The notes below the pieces were generated by a model that was not told the DNA's origin, searched no databases, and saw only the letters and a program-made list of their open reading frames with translations. From assembly GCA_016721505.1 (NCBI GenBank), contig JADKHX010000002.1, positions 124,001 through 188,000 on the forward strand: a stretch of 64,000 bases of DNA, read 5' to 3'. A program made the position numbers and the translations under genes. The DNA comes from Rhodocyclaceae bacterium (lineage in GTDB: Bacteria; Pseudomonadota; Gammaproteobacteria; Burkholderiales; Rhodocyclaceae). Below are positions 9,596 to 18,692 of this stretch, one piece after another (the stretch's first letter is position 1; every line of letters begins with the position of its first letter).

Positions 9596-10688
9596 AACAT
9601 GCCTCTATCGTGGCAATCAAATCAGATTTATTTACTTCCGAAAATGTCACCGCCTCGCCAAGTTGGCGGAGCAATACCAAACGTAGCTTTCCGTTGAGAT
9701 TTTTCTTATCGTGGCTCATTAGCTCAAGGTAACGTGAAGCGCCAAGATTCGGTGCAATAGTCGGTAGTGAGGCGCGCTGATAAATAGCGCGAATACGTGT
9801 TACATCTGTTTCAGCTATCCAACCCAGACGGCGTGAAAGTTCAGCCGCCATCAGTGTCCCCGCCGCCACCGCTTCGCCATGCAACCACTGACCGTAGCCC
9901 ATACCGGTTTCGATGGCGTGCCCGAAAGTGTGGCCAAGATTAAGCAAAGCACGTCCGCCCTCTTTAGCAGTTTCCATTTCGTCTGCAGCCACCACTTGAG
10001 CTTTGTTGGAGCAGGATTGTTCAATCGCGTAGGCCAATGTTTCCGCATCGCGCGCCATCAGCGTTTCCAGATTGCGCTCTAACCATTCGAAAAATGGCAT
10101 ATCGCGAATGAGTCCGTATTTGATGACCTCAGCCATACCAGACGAAAATTCTCGCGCCGAAAGCGACTGTAAAACCGTTGTATCGGCCACTACCAACTTC
10201 GGTTGCCAAAATGCGCCAATCATGTTTTTGCCGCGCGCATGGTTAATGCCAGTCTTGCCACCGACAGAAGAGTCGACTTGCGAAAGCAGGGTGGTCGGTA
10301 TTTGGACAAACGCCACACCGCGTTGGTAGGTCGCGGCAGCAAAACCCGCCAAATCGCCAATCACTCCCCCACCGAGTGCGATAACGGTAGTGTTGCGATC
10401 ACATCGCGCACTCAGCATCGCATCGTGAATCACATTGATAGATTCCCAAGTTTTGAACTGCTCACCGTCGGGGAGGACTATCAGCGTGACGTCAGCACCA
10501 ACTAACGCCAGCGACGATTGCAACGCATCTAGATAGAGTGGCGCAACCGTTTCGTTGCTAACGATTGCTATTTTTGGATGCGTCACCTTCGGTAACGCTG
10601 CTCCCAAATCTATGGTCTCAGATAGCAATCCCTTCCCAATCAAGATTGGGTAACTGCGCTCGCCCAGGCTAACAATCAAGCGGCGCAT
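9585..10688 (-). CDS. aroB: 3-dehydroquinate synthase
   Basis: AroB converts DAHP to 3-dehydroquinate, the second step of the shikimate pathway, using NAD and a divalent metal. The 367-residue product has the expected motifs: VLPDGEQFK near residue 70, the NAD-binding ALGGGVIGDLAGFAAA near 105, and the metal-binding histidines in NLGHTFGHAIE and in the following WLHGEAV. Residues around 62-69 (LVGADVTL) are encoded by repeat copy R5, with no length change compared with homologues. It overlaps aroK by 13 bp upstream and dgt by 11 bp downstream, so these genes form one tight operon. Confidence 0.97.
   Translation of the reverse strand: MRRLIVSLGERSYPILIGKGLLSETIDLGAALPKVTHPKIAIVSNETVAPLYLDALQSSLALVGADVTLIVLPDGEQFKTWESINVIHDAMLSARCDRNTTVIALGGGVIGDLAGFAAATYQRGVAFVQIPTTLLSQVDSSVGGKTGINHARGKNMIGAFWQPKLVVADTTVLQSLSAREFSSGMAEVIKYGLIRDMPFFEWLERNLETLMARDAETLAYAIEQSCSNKAQVVAADEMETAKEGGRALLNLGHTFGHAIETGMGYGQWLHGEAVAAGTLMAAELSRRLGWIAETDVTRIRAIYQRASLPTIAPNLGASRYLELMSHDKKNLNGKLRLVLLRQLGEAVTFSEVNKSDLIATIEACCEN
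10482..10504 (-). repeat. Dispersed repeat copy R5 (in aroB)
   Basis: Box A variant TAGTTGGTGCTG, spacer AC, box B variant GTCACGCTG. Sense to aroB, read as Val-Gly-Ala-Asp at residues 63-66. Confidence 0.75.
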
Positions 10689-11206
10689 TGGCTTTTCAAC
10701 TGTTGTTCGAGATTTCTAACCAAATTGGTCACACTTCCACCTAAGCCATCAATAATGACATCGGCAATTTCTCGATACAGTGGATCACGTTGCGCGAACA
10801 ATTGATTCAAGCGTTCTTGACGGTCTTCGACTTGCAGCAGCGGACGTTTTCTATCATTGCGCATTCGCCGGTGCAACAGCGCCGGTGAAACATGCAAATA
10901 AACTACCGTGCCGGAGCTACATAAGGTTTGGCGGTTCTCCGGGCGCAATACCGCACCACCGCCAGTGGCAACAACCAAGTCTGATTGTTGAGATAGCGCC
11001 ACCAGCACTTTTGCCTCACGCTCACGGAATCCGACTTCGCCCTCGATTTCAAATATCAGGGGGATGCCCACCCCAGTGGCGGTTTCCAACTCATGATCTG
11101 CATCGACAAAACGACGTTGGAGTCTGCGCGCGAGTTGTTTCGCAACCGTGGTTTTGCCCGCGCCGGGCATGCCGACAAGATAAATATTATTGCCTGTTTT
11201 CATCAC
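10676..11206 (-). CDS. aroK: Shikimate kinase
   Basis: Phosphorylates shikimate at the 3-hydroxyl with ATP in the cytosol. The 176-residue protein begins with the P-loop GMPGAGKTT at residues 12-20, followed by the DADHELE segment (substrate and Mg site) and by the VVATGGGAVL motif with the GGG that contacts shikimate. Length is typical. Two ATGs stand in tandem at the start; the first is given. It is the promoter-proximal gene of aroK-aroB-dgt here, separated from the pilus-linked lipoprotein gene by a strong terminator, so its own promoter should lie between about 11207 and 11285. Confidence 0.95.
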   Translation of the reverse strand: MMKTGNNIYLVGMPGAGKTTVAKQLARRLQRRFVDADHELETATGVGIPLIFEIEGEVGFREREAKVLVALSQQSDLVVATGGGAVLRPENRQTLCSSGTVVYLHVSPALLHRRMRNDRKRPLLQVEDRQERLNQLFAQRDPLYREIADVIIDGLGGSVTNLVRNLEQQLKSQCAA

Positions 11207-11285
11207 GACGCGATTTTACCAGCCGGGCAATCTCGGTTGCTCGAAATGACTGGCGCTGTGATGGTGGGGAGGTTTTGAATGTAGC

Positions 11286-11326
11286 AAAAGCCGATGGCCA
11301 CCTTTTGGCGGCCATCGGCTTTTTTT
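11286..11326. terminator. Bidirectional Rho-independent terminator
   Basis: Perfect 11-bp stem AGCCGATGGCC / GGCCATCGGCT (11289-11299 with 11310-11320) with a 10-nt loop. It is followed by seven T on the plus strand, and by four T on the minus strand. On the minus strand it lies just beyond the stop of the Ig-domain lipoprotein gene and should end the pil operon transcript before aroK. Confidence 0.9.
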
Positions 11327-11349
11327 GCTACCCCTGCAAACTTACAGCG

Positions 11350-13311
11350 TCATGGGAAGTCCCGAGCACCGCCGAGCGGACAGACCGTAGCAGTGCCATC
11401 CGCCGCAGAAATTGGCAGGATGAATTTTCGTTGCGCAGCAAGCTCAGTGCCGCTCACCGTAATTCTTGCCGTGAGTTCGTCGGAAATGAACATTCCCGAA
11501 GTTTTTGGATAGGTGATTTCAAATGTCGCTACACCAGACGCGTCGGTGACCAAGGAGGACGGCACTGCACCACCATCCGCAGTCGGCGGGGACAGCGCGC
11601 CGTTTCCGCTGACGTCTTCACCAGCATCCAGTATGCCATTGCGATTTGCATCCTCGCTCGCCAGTGAAGCAGTCGTGTAAGTAGGGGCGCAGCCTGTGGC
11701 GCCGGAAACGCTACCACGTCTAAATGTCTCCGGAAACAGTGTCAAGGTGACCGTCTTGCCGGCAACGGGGCTGCCATTATTATCAACAACTAGAATGCTC
11801 CCAGGGTATTTGTAAAGTGTTCCGTTTCCGGAATCCGTAATCGTAGTCCCCAAGCCGATGGTGATGCTCACGGCGCTGGCATTTACCAACAGAGGAATGG
11901 ATTTACAAGTCAAAACTGGATCAATGGCTGGAGGCGCAGTGGTACATGCCGGCTGGCCAACTACACTTGATCTGATATAGATTGGTCCGTTCGTCGCGAG
12001 ACTTCCTGCAGTAAATGTGGCCGTTGCTACTCCAATACTATCGGTGAATGCTACGGCAGGGGCAATGCTCTCACCTGTTCCGGTAGTACTGAGCAATTCA
12101 AACAATACGGGTGCGCCGCCCACTGCTGCGTTGGTCGCATTGCGAACAGTTGCAGTCACACTGGTTGTGCTCAGATTGGTTCCGGAGCTTGGCTTAAGTG
12201 TAGAGGCTGCCGCTTGCAATGAGATGCTTGCTGCACTGGAAGCCGGTGCGCTTACAGCTAGTGTTTGAGAAACGGTCGCCAATGTTGCTCCTGCGGCACT
12301 CAAGGCATTGATCGTTACTGTAACAGTGCCAGCGCTGCTGGATGGTGTGTATGTTTCCGCCGCAACGTTGCTAGCTGGTACTACGGTACTCGTCGCGGAA
12401 CCAGTTGACCATTGACCCGCACTCGCCGCAAAGCGCACATTTGCAACCGCCGTGCCGTTTATTGACGAAGGGACAGACACCGCAAATGCCTGCGTCGAGC
12501 CCAATGCTAAGGATGAAGGTGAGCTTGTAGGATTAGTTATGTCGAAGGCGATTCCCGGCGCAGTAACGGTAATGGTTTGGCTCGCTGAAACGCTTACCGC
12601 ACCAGCTGCATTCAGCCATTCGGCTACGACAATAACAGTACCTGCTGCCGTGGGCGTTAAACGAATCGGCACCACCGCGTTACTCACCGTGGGCGCAATC
12701 CCCGTGGTGCCGGTCGTGGCAGTTGTTGCTGAAAGCGTTCCATCACCGGTGCTGCCAGCACCCTTAGAAAACCGAATTGATTGATTAACGACACCCGCAC
12801 TCGCGGGCGCAGAGTTGAGGGCTGTCGCCGTAAAAGTGATATCCGTGCCAACAGTTGCATTACCTGCGCTCGCAGCCAGCGCTAGTGTCGAGCCACCAAG
12901 AAGAATTGGAATCGTAGCGGATTTGCCACCTGCCGTCGCAGTGACGGTTGCGGTACGGTTACTAAAATCTGCCGTGCCATTGCGTAATACGACCGTGGCT
13001 ACGCCGCTTGCACTGGTGGGTGAAACGGCATCACTCAACAATCCGTTGTCAGTCGCAAACGTGACGGCGACACCCGATAATGCGTTTCGGTTAGCATCTA
13101 CTACGGTTGCAGTAATCGTCGCAGAATTCGAGCCGTCAGTTGCGACTGATGTCAACGAAGTGCCAAGCGATACTCCACTAACAGTAACCGTAGGAGTTGT
13201 TGGGGTGGTTGGCGTGGTGGTTGCAGTACCAACGGTTCCCCCGCCGCCGCCACAAGCCGCAAGCTGTGCGATCACAACGACTGGCATCAGGAGACGAAAG
13301 GGTAGCTTCAT
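11350..13311 (-). CDS. Putative lipoprotein with bacterial Ig-like (Big_1) domains, downstream of pilQ
   Basis: A 653-residue predicted outer-membrane or surface lipoprotein. The signal peptide ends in a lipobox (LAAC, Cys20), followed by a glycine run and a Thr/Pro linker. The rest is rich in Ala, Thr, Ser and Val. It shows repeated invasin-type Ig motifs such as SGVAVTFATDNG, DSIGVATATF and DASGVATFEI, each typical of the end or start of a Big_1 domain. A segment DANRNGILDAGEDVSGNG near residue 565 resembles Ca-binding EF-hand or dockerin loops. It lies 51 bp behind pilQ and ahead of a strong terminator, so it is probably the last gene of the pilus operon. A role as a surface adhesin or pilus-associated factor is inferred from position only. 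Confidence 0.75.
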   Translation of the reverse strand: MKLPFRLLMPVVVIAQLAACGGGGGTVGTATTTPTTPTTPTVTVSGVSLGTSLTSVATDGSNSATITATVVDANRNALSGVAVTFATDNGLLSDAVSPTSASGVATVVLRNGTADFSNRTATVTATAGGKSATIPILLGGSTLALAASAGNATVGTDITFTATALNSAPASAGVVNQSIRFSKGAGSTGDGTLSATTATTGTTGIAPTVSNAVVPIRLTPTAAGTVIVVAEWLNAAGAVSVSASQTITVTAPGIAFDITNPTSSPSSLALGSTQAFAVSVPSSINGTAVANVRFAASAGQWSTGSATSTVVPASNVAAETYTPSSSAGTVTVTINALSAAGATLATVSQTLAVSAPASSAASISLQAAASTLKPSSGTNLSTTSVTATVRNATNAAVGGAPVLFELLSTTGTGESIAPAVAFTDSIGVATATFTAGSLATNGPIYIRSSVVGQPACTTAPPAIDPVLTCKSIPLLVNASAVSITIGLGTTITDSGNGTLYKYPGSILVVDNNGSPVAGKTVTLTLFPETFRRGSVSGATGCAPTYTTASLASEDANRNGILDAGEDVSGNGALSPPTADGGAVPSSLVTDASGVATFEITYPKTSGMFISDELTARITVSGTELAAQRKFILPISAADGTATVCPLGGARDFP

Positions 13312-13362
13312 TGCGGTACTCCGAATAATTGATAGTTAAGTCGAGTCGATCAGGCGTCGAAA

Positions 13363-15549
13363 TTAGTTCTGAACCAAAGTATTCGAGACAATTCTAGGGG
13401 TGATAAACACCATTAACTCGGAACGCGCCTCGTTGCGGGTAGTGCTTTTAAACAGAAACCCCACATAGGGCAAATCTCCCAAAAACGGAACGCGCTCTTG
13501 TGACTGAATGTTGCTCTCCCTCGTAAATCCGCCTATTACTACGGTACCGCCATTTTCGACAATCACACTGGTCGTCAGCGTGTTGGTGTCCAAACTCCCG
13601 GTAGAGGCATTTGTAATTGTGCTTTTCGCGATGCTTAGTTCAAGACTGACACGATTGTCAGGATTGATTGAAGGCGTAACGGTCAGATTCAAAGGAGCGG
13701 AAAACGTCTGGTAAATCGGCAAGCCGGTGGTCGCGTTGACACCCGTCAAAATTGTGACTTGCTGCGTGTTGTTAATCGTTGCTGCCTTTCGGTCCATTGT
13801 CACCACACGTGGTGAGGAAACGGTCTTGTTACGTGAGTCTGCCTCAGCCGCTTGGAGCTCAAGGGTCAACAGCTTGGTCGCTGCGCTGTTAAATAACATC
13901 AAGTTGATTGCAGTAGAGCCCGCAAGGTTGAAGTTACTGCCAAACGCCTGGGCGCTGGTGCGAGTAAGCGTCGGCGCGGTGGTTCCGCCGATCGGACCAA
14001 GATCCAAATTTCCGCCGGCGCTCGTTGCAAATTTAACACCACCATCCGTCCCCGCCACTCTGTGTACACCGGCATCAAAAGCTTTAAGGCGAACACCAAG
14101 AGCGTCCGAAAACCCTGTCGACGCTTCAACAATTCGCGCTTCTATCATCACCTGTTTTTGTGGCACGTCTACGTTACGGACAACTTCACGTATCGCCTCA
14201 ACAACAGTTTCAGTGTCCCGGATAAACAGCTTTTTAGAAAGATCATGCGTAGCCATAGTGCCGCGCGCTGACATCATTCCGCCACCGCCTGCTGGTGCGC
14301 CAGAGGCAGGAGCAGCAGTAGCTGGTGTGGTAGTCGCAGCCCCCGCACCACCGGGTTGCGAAATGTTCGCGCGAATTAACGTGGCAAGCTCGGAAGGCTT
14401 TATGTAGCTCAACGTAAATGTTTCCGACACCAGTGGTGCTGTGTCGTTGGATCGAGCTAGTTCGTCAGCGGAGTCTTGATCTCGTTTTTGCAAAACGGCG
14501 CGATCACCAAACAAAATGATGTCGTTGCGAATTCGATACCCAGCGTTTACTTGACCCATCACAATATCTAGCGCTTGATCATAGGAAATATTGTCAAGCG
14601 CTATGGTGACTTGCCGACCCGCAAGCGATGGATCCACGATCAAGTTTTTACCGGATATTTCTGCCAAGGTGCGGAGCACCATGGTTGCTTCGGCTTGATA
14701 AAAATTGATGGAGACCTTCTGTCCCTGCTGACCTGTCTGAACAAGCTTGTTAGCGTCTTCCAGTGGAATTGGATTAACCTCAATCACCAATTGATTATTG
14801 ACAACTTTGGCTTGATGGAACCAGCGTCCATGAGCAGCAATATCCAATTGCACCATGCCACCTGCATTTTTCGCTGTAATTGAATTTACCAAGGTTGCGA
14901 AATCATTCACATCGCGTTTGTTTTGCAGGCGCGCGGGTAAATCCACACCTTGTAACTCAACTAGTAAGCCATTTCCAACCCGGCGAATATCTACAGGCAC
15001 TGAGCCATCAGTCAGGTCGATCAGTACTAAGCCCTGACCGGTATCTCCGCGGCGAAAACTGATCTCACGCACGGATGAGCGATCTGTCGATTTATTCGCT
15101 GGCGCCATCGGAGCGGCGGTACGCTGGTAGGCACTTGGTGCCGGCTCAGCATTTGATGCAGCGGCTTGTGCGGTAAGGCGAATATACAGATTTTTGCCTT
15201 CGACCTCGGTCGAATACTTCGTCGCTCGATACAGATTGAGTACGACTCGAGTCAAACTATCTGCTTGCACGAGATTGACAGTTTTGAGATCGCCTTCGTT
15301 GACTTGCTGAACGGAGGTTCCAGTTTTGTTGTCAGTATCCGGGAAATCAAACACAACACGCGGTGGCTCGACTATGCTCCATGTTCCTGGCGCGGCCTTG
15401 ATTGGCTCCTGCATTTCCAGTTTCAACAGTATGTTATTTCCGTCTCGACGGACTTGAATCTGCTGAATCGCATTGGCCGCCATTGCAATTGCCGGCGCTG
15501 CACACAACAAGAAGAGCATCGCTGACACGATGCGCGGTGAATTTCTCAT
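13363..15549 (-). CDS. pilQ: Type IV pilus secretin PilQ
   Basis: PilQ forms the outer-membrane ring through which the type IV pilus passes. The 728-residue protein has a signal peptide (cleavage near residue 24) and two AMIN peptidoglycan-binding domains within about residues 27-255. An STN-like domain lies near 285-340, then an N-domain with a Gly/Ala/Pro-rich loop near 400-425. The C-terminal secretin barrel ends with the family motif VPFLGDLPYVGFLF. Length is normal. Its start overlaps the pilP stop by 4 bp. Pilus biogenesis genes of this type also serve twitching motility and DNA uptake. Confidence 0.97.
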   Translation of the reverse strand: MRNSPRIVSAMLFLLCAAPAIAMAANAIQQIQVRRDGNNILLKLEMQEPIKAAPGTWSIVEPPRVVFDFPDTDNKTGTSVQQVNEGDLKTVNLVQADSLTRVVLNLYRATKYSTEVEGKNLYIRLTAQAAASNAEPAPSAYQRTAAPMAPANKSTDRSSVREISFRRGDTGQGLVLIDLTDGSVPVDIRRVGNGLLVELQGVDLPARLQNKRDVNDFATLVNSITAKNAGGMVQLDIAAHGRWFHQAKVVNNQLVIEVNPIPLEDANKLVQTGQQGQKVSINFYQAEATMVLRTLAEISGKNLIVDPSLAGRQVTIALDNISYDQALDIVMGQVNAGYRIRNDIILFGDRAVLQKRDQDSADELARSNDTAPLVSETFTLSYIKPSELATLIRANISQPGGAGAATTTPATAAPASGAPAGGGGMMSARGTMATHDLSKKLFIRDTETVVEAIREVVRNVDVPQKQVMIEARIVEASTGFSDALGVRLKAFDAGVHRVAGTDGGVKFATSAGGNLDLGPIGGTTAPTLTRTSAQAFGSNFNLAGSTAINLMLFNSAATKLLTLELQAAEADSRNKTVSSPRVVTMDRKAATINNTQQVTILTGVNATTGLPIYQTFSAPLNLTVTPSINPDNRVSLELSIAKSTITNASTGSLDTNTLTTSVIVENGGTVVIGGFTRESNIQSQERVPFLGDLPYVGFLFKSTTRNEARSELMVFITPRIVSNTLVQN

Positions 15550-16076
15550 TTTTTCCCTCCCTCTTTGGGCACGAGGATGTTGGTTTCACGCTCAACCCAT
15601 GCGCCATTGCTATCTTTTACGGTCTCGAGCACTGTCATTCCGTCCGCTGTGATGGCGGTAATCTTGCCGAAATTCTGGCCGACAAATTCGCCCACACGGA
15701 CGTGTTTGGGTTTGTTAGGTGCGGGCGTTTTGATCAATGCGTAATGCGTTTTGCCGTCAAAAAGAACTCCCATAACTTTCAAATCTTCAAGGGGGAAATT
15801 CTCCAGCGCTTGACGAGCCCGCTCTCGATCAGGTGCAGACTTATCATTTGTCGCATCTGTCGTCAAAATCTTGGTTCCGGAAAATGGTGGCGTTAGTTGC
15901 TCACCCGTATAGGCGACCGCGGGGAAAGCCGTAATTTCCGGCAATGGCTGAACTTTGCCACGCATGCCCTTAGCCTGCTCTTTCATCCACTCTTTTAAAT
16001 CGTCATGTTCGGTTGATGCGCAGCCAGTCAACACCAGACTGGCAGCAACACAGCCAAGTATTAGTAATTGTTTCAT
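15546..16076 (-). CDS. pilP: Type IV pilus assembly lipoprotein PilP
   Basis: PilP is an inner-membrane lipoprotein that links the PilMNO platform to the PilQ secretin. The 176-residue product has a lipoprotein signal with lipobox LTGC (Cys19). A flexible linker follows, then the conserved C-terminal beta-domain, which includes the segment DLKVMGVLFDGKTHYALI. Length is typical. It overlaps both pilO and pilQ by 4 bp (ATGA junctions), which implies translational coupling and a fixed stoichiometry with its neighbours. Confidence 0.95.
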   Translation of the reverse strand: MKQLLILGCVAASLVLTGCASTEHDDLKEWMKEQAKGMRGKVQPLPEITAFPAVAYTGEQLTPPFSGTKILTTDATNDKSAPDRERARQALENFPLEDLKVMGVLFDGKTHYALIKTPAPNKPKHVRVGEFVGQNFGKITAITADGMTVLETVKDSNGAWVERETNILVPKEGGKK

Positions 16077-16822
16077 TGCTTAGCCTTTGCAGCTGGTGCG
16101 GCCGTCTTGCGCCGTTTCGCCATCTCGTCTTCGTCAAGATATCGGAAGGTTTTCGCAGTCGTCTTCATTACCAACGACCCATCTTTGGCATTGCCAACGA
16201 GGTCGATATCATTGAGTGTCACGATACGTGGCAATTGAGCTACATCGCCGGCAAAAGCGCCTACGTCGTGATAGTTACCGGTGAGCTGTAGAGTGATTGG
16301 CACTTCTGCGTAAAACTCTTTGGTTGCCTCACCGCCTGGTTTGAATAGATCAACAAGTAAGCCGCGCGTTTGCGCTGCTTTATTGATATCCACTAGGAGG
16401 TCGCCAATTTCAGACTGGTTCGGAAGTTGTTTTAGCAGCTCGCCAAAGCCGGTATTAATTTCAGCCAGTTGACGCCGGTGTTCATCTAAATTCACCGCTT
16501 GACGCTTTCGATCCAGCCAGTCGTCTTTTAGCTTGGTTTCCTCAGATTCTTTTTGTGTAAGTTCTTCAAACTGAACGTTCCAGCCAAGCCAATAAGCAGC
16601 GCCAACCAGAACGGAAAATAGACCAAGCAATATCACCACTTTTGGTGCGGTAGCCCACAGGCCGGGATCCTTGGGATCAAGCGTTTTGAAGTCTTCGGCA
16701 ATTTTGGCGAAATCAATTGCCGGCTTCTTCGGCTCTGCTGGCGCAGTTGCCTCTTTTGGTCCACGAAGACTCGCTTTGCTCGGAACCAAACCTTTACCTT
16801 TTAGGAAAGATGGCAATTTCAT
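16073..16822 (-). CDS. pilO: Type IV pilus inner-membrane platform protein PilO
   Basis: PilO pairs with PilN in the inner membrane to form the alignment complex. The 249-residue protein has an N-terminal cytosolic extension rich in Lys, Ala and Pro and one membrane segment near residues 65-85. A coiled-coil follows (about 90-135), then a ferredoxin-like periplasmic domain containing LVDLFKPGGEATKEFYAEVPI. The N-terminal extension makes it somewhat longer than the roughly 207-residue Pseudomonas PilO. It overlaps pilN and pilP by 4 bp. Confidence 0.94.
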   Translation of the reverse strand: MKLPSFLKGKGLVPSKASLRGPKEATAPAEPKKPAIDFAKIAEDFKTLDPKDPGLWATAPKVVILLGLFSVLVGAAYWLGWNVQFEELTQKESEETKLKDDWLDRKRQAVNLDEHRRQLAEINTGFGELLKQLPNQSEIGDLLVDINKAAQTRGLLVDLFKPGGEATKEFYAEVPITLQLTGNYHDVGAFAGDVAQLPRIVTLNDIDLVGNAKDGSLVMKTTAKTFRYLDEDEMAKRRKTAAPAAKAKQ

Positions 16823-17394
16823 GGCTTCTTGCCTTTCTTGCCTTCGTCGGTACTTTGACGTGTGATGGCAACCGTAACGCTAAAAGCATTTAGTCGTCGC
16901 CCAGCAACAGTTTCTGCCTTCGTTTCAACTAGTGTGGAGTTTTGCAGTAAGGGTGAATCATTGAAATTGTTCATCAGGGTATTAATTCGCGCGTTCGATT
17001 GCGCATAACCCGTGACCAAAATGTTGGGCCCAGTTTGTTTAATTGTCTTGAAATAGATGCCTTCTGGTACCTGTCGAACAAGCTCATTAAACAAGTGAAC
17101 GGTTTCGGTACGATTGGCTTGTAGCGCTTCAATCACTCGTTTTCGCGCTAGTAGTGAGTCAGTTTGTTCTTTTAATTTCTTGATTTCCGCGATTTCTTTG
17201 TCGAGCGAAGCAACTTCTCGTTTCAGAAAATCATTTTTTTCCGCTTGGGCACTTATTTTTGCGCTGATTAGCGAAAAGCCCAGGAACCAAATCACACCAG
17301 CGAGAGTTGCAACCATGCCTAGTAGCGCATAGAACTGCTGACGCCGTGCACGCCGCTTGGCTTCACGATGCGGGAGTAGATTAATTCGAATCAT
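16819..17394 (-). CDS. pilN: Type IV pilus inner-membrane platform protein PilN
   Basis: PilN anchors PilM to the membrane through its conserved N-terminal motif; here the sequence begins MIRINLLPHREAKR, the known PilM-binding INLLP signature. One membrane segment follows (about 23-45), then a coiled-coil and a ferredoxin-like periplasmic domain in a 191-residue protein of normal length. It overlaps pilM and pilO by 4 bp. Confidence 0.96.
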   Translation of the reverse strand: MIRINLLPHREAKRRARRQQFYALLGMVATLAGVIWFLGFSLISAKISAQAEKNDFLKREVASLDKEIAEIKKLKEQTDSLLARKRVIEALQANRTETVHLFNELVRQVPEGIYFKTIKQTGPNILVTGYAQSNARINTLMNNFNDSPLLQNSTLVETKAETVAGRRLNAFSVTVAITRQSTDEGKKGKKP

Positions 17395-18482
17395 TGGTCA
17401 AATTTCCGCATCGCTAAACCGCACGCCACCAACAGCGACGGTGCGTCGGAGACCAACTGCTTGGCACGCACGCGTGGCGAAACTGCCATGCCGCCAAACG
17501 GGTTGGCCAAGATTGTGTTCACTCCCGTTCTGCGTGCGACCACTTCGGCAATGCCCGGTACTAATGCGGAACCACCTGCGAGAACAATATGATTGATTTC
17601 TGAGTGCGGCGTTGAGGTAAAGAAAAACTGATGCGCGCGAGCAACTTCTTGCGCCAAATTTTCAAGGAACGGCTGCAGTAATTCAGTTTCATAATTCTCC
17701 TGCGTTGCCGGCGAGCGTTTCATAGTTTCTGCTTCGTCGGCAGACACACCGTAGGCGCGCATAATCTCTGAGGTGAGTTGACCGCCACCGAATGCTTGCT
17801 CGCGTGAATAGAGCAATTCGTCGCCTTTCATCATGGTGAATTTGATTGCCGCACCGCCAATGTCCGCCAATGTGATGACCTGCTCTTGCGCACCTGGTGG
17901 TAGCTGCGCAACGATGAGTTCGTAGGCCGCTTGAGTCGCATAGGACTCAACATCCATCACCACCGGTTTGAGATTGGCCTGCTCGGCGACTTCCACACGA
18001 TCAGCCACTTTCTCTTTACGCGAAGCGGCCAACAGGACATCGACGTCGTCGGGGCTAGCGGCTGATGGTCCAATGACTTGGAAGTCCAGATTCACTTCTT
18101 CGAGTGCAAAGGGGATGTATTGATTGGCTTCTGACTCAACTTGAACTTCCATGTCGGTTTCGCGCAGACCGGCGGGAAGTGTAATTTTTTTGGTGATCAC
18201 AGCTGCCGAGGGCAGTGCCATTGCAACAAATTTGGTTGAACTACCTAGCCGTTTCCAGCAGCGCTCTATCGTTTCTGTCACCACTTCTAAATTGGCGATG
18301 TTGCCGTCGACCACCGCATCCTTTGGCAGTGACTCAATGGCGTAACGCTCTACACGCGGCTGTCCCTTGCCGGCATCGACCAACTCAACCATCTTGATTG
18401 AACTCGAACTTATGTCCAGTCCAATCAGTGGCCTAAGCTTGGGATTGAATATCGCTTTGAGCGTTGAGACATCCAGCTGCAA
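17391..18482 (-). CDS. pilM: Type IV pilus actin-like ATPase PilM
   Basis: PilM is a cytosolic actin-fold protein that binds the PilN N-terminus and ATP. The 363-residue product has the phosphate-1 motif GLDISSSSIKMVEL near residue 20 and the second nucleotide motif ADIGGAAIKF near 205. The adenosine motif VLAGGSALVPG lies near 305. It is the first gene of pilMNOPQ and is divergent from mrcA. Divergence of pilM from a class A PBP gene is a widespread proteobacterial arrangement. The 210-bp space between the two starts must hold both promoters. Confidence 0.96.
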   Translation of the reverse strand: MQLDVSTLKAIFNPKLRPLIGLDISSSSIKMVELVDAGKGQPRVERYAIESLPKDAVVDGNIANLEVVTETIERCWKRLGSSTKFVAMALPSAAVITKKITLPAGLRETDMEVQVESEANQYIPFALEEVNLDFQVIGPSAASPDDVDVLLAASRKEKVADRVEVAEQANLKPVVMDVESYATQAAYELIVAQLPPGAQEQVITLADIGGAAIKFTMMKGDELLYSREQAFGGGQLTSEIMRAYGVSADEAETMKRSPATQENYETELLQPFLENLAQEVARAHQFFFTSTPHSEINHIVLAGGSALVPGIAEVVARRTGVNTILANPFGGMAVSPRVRAKQLVSDAPSLLVACGLAMRKFDQ

Positions 18483-18692
18483 GAGATTTTCCTTTAAAAA
18501 TAGCGCGTTAGGAGCAATACCGATAATTCACTTCAAATCCTATCAGCAACTATATCGTGTGTAAAGTATAAATATTGGCCGACAATCGGCTTTCCCGATT
18601 TGAATCGTAGCATTTTTGACACAAGCGCAACTGCTTCTGGTGCGCACCCTCGACCCTATAATCAAACGACCTCTCCGCGAATTTCTTTACTC

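Noticed and set aside
12017..13339. Long open frames on the plus strand opposite the Ig-domain lipoprotein and pilQ
   Set aside because: They are antisense shadows caused by Ala/Thr/Val-rich codons, with no family, ribosome site or context.
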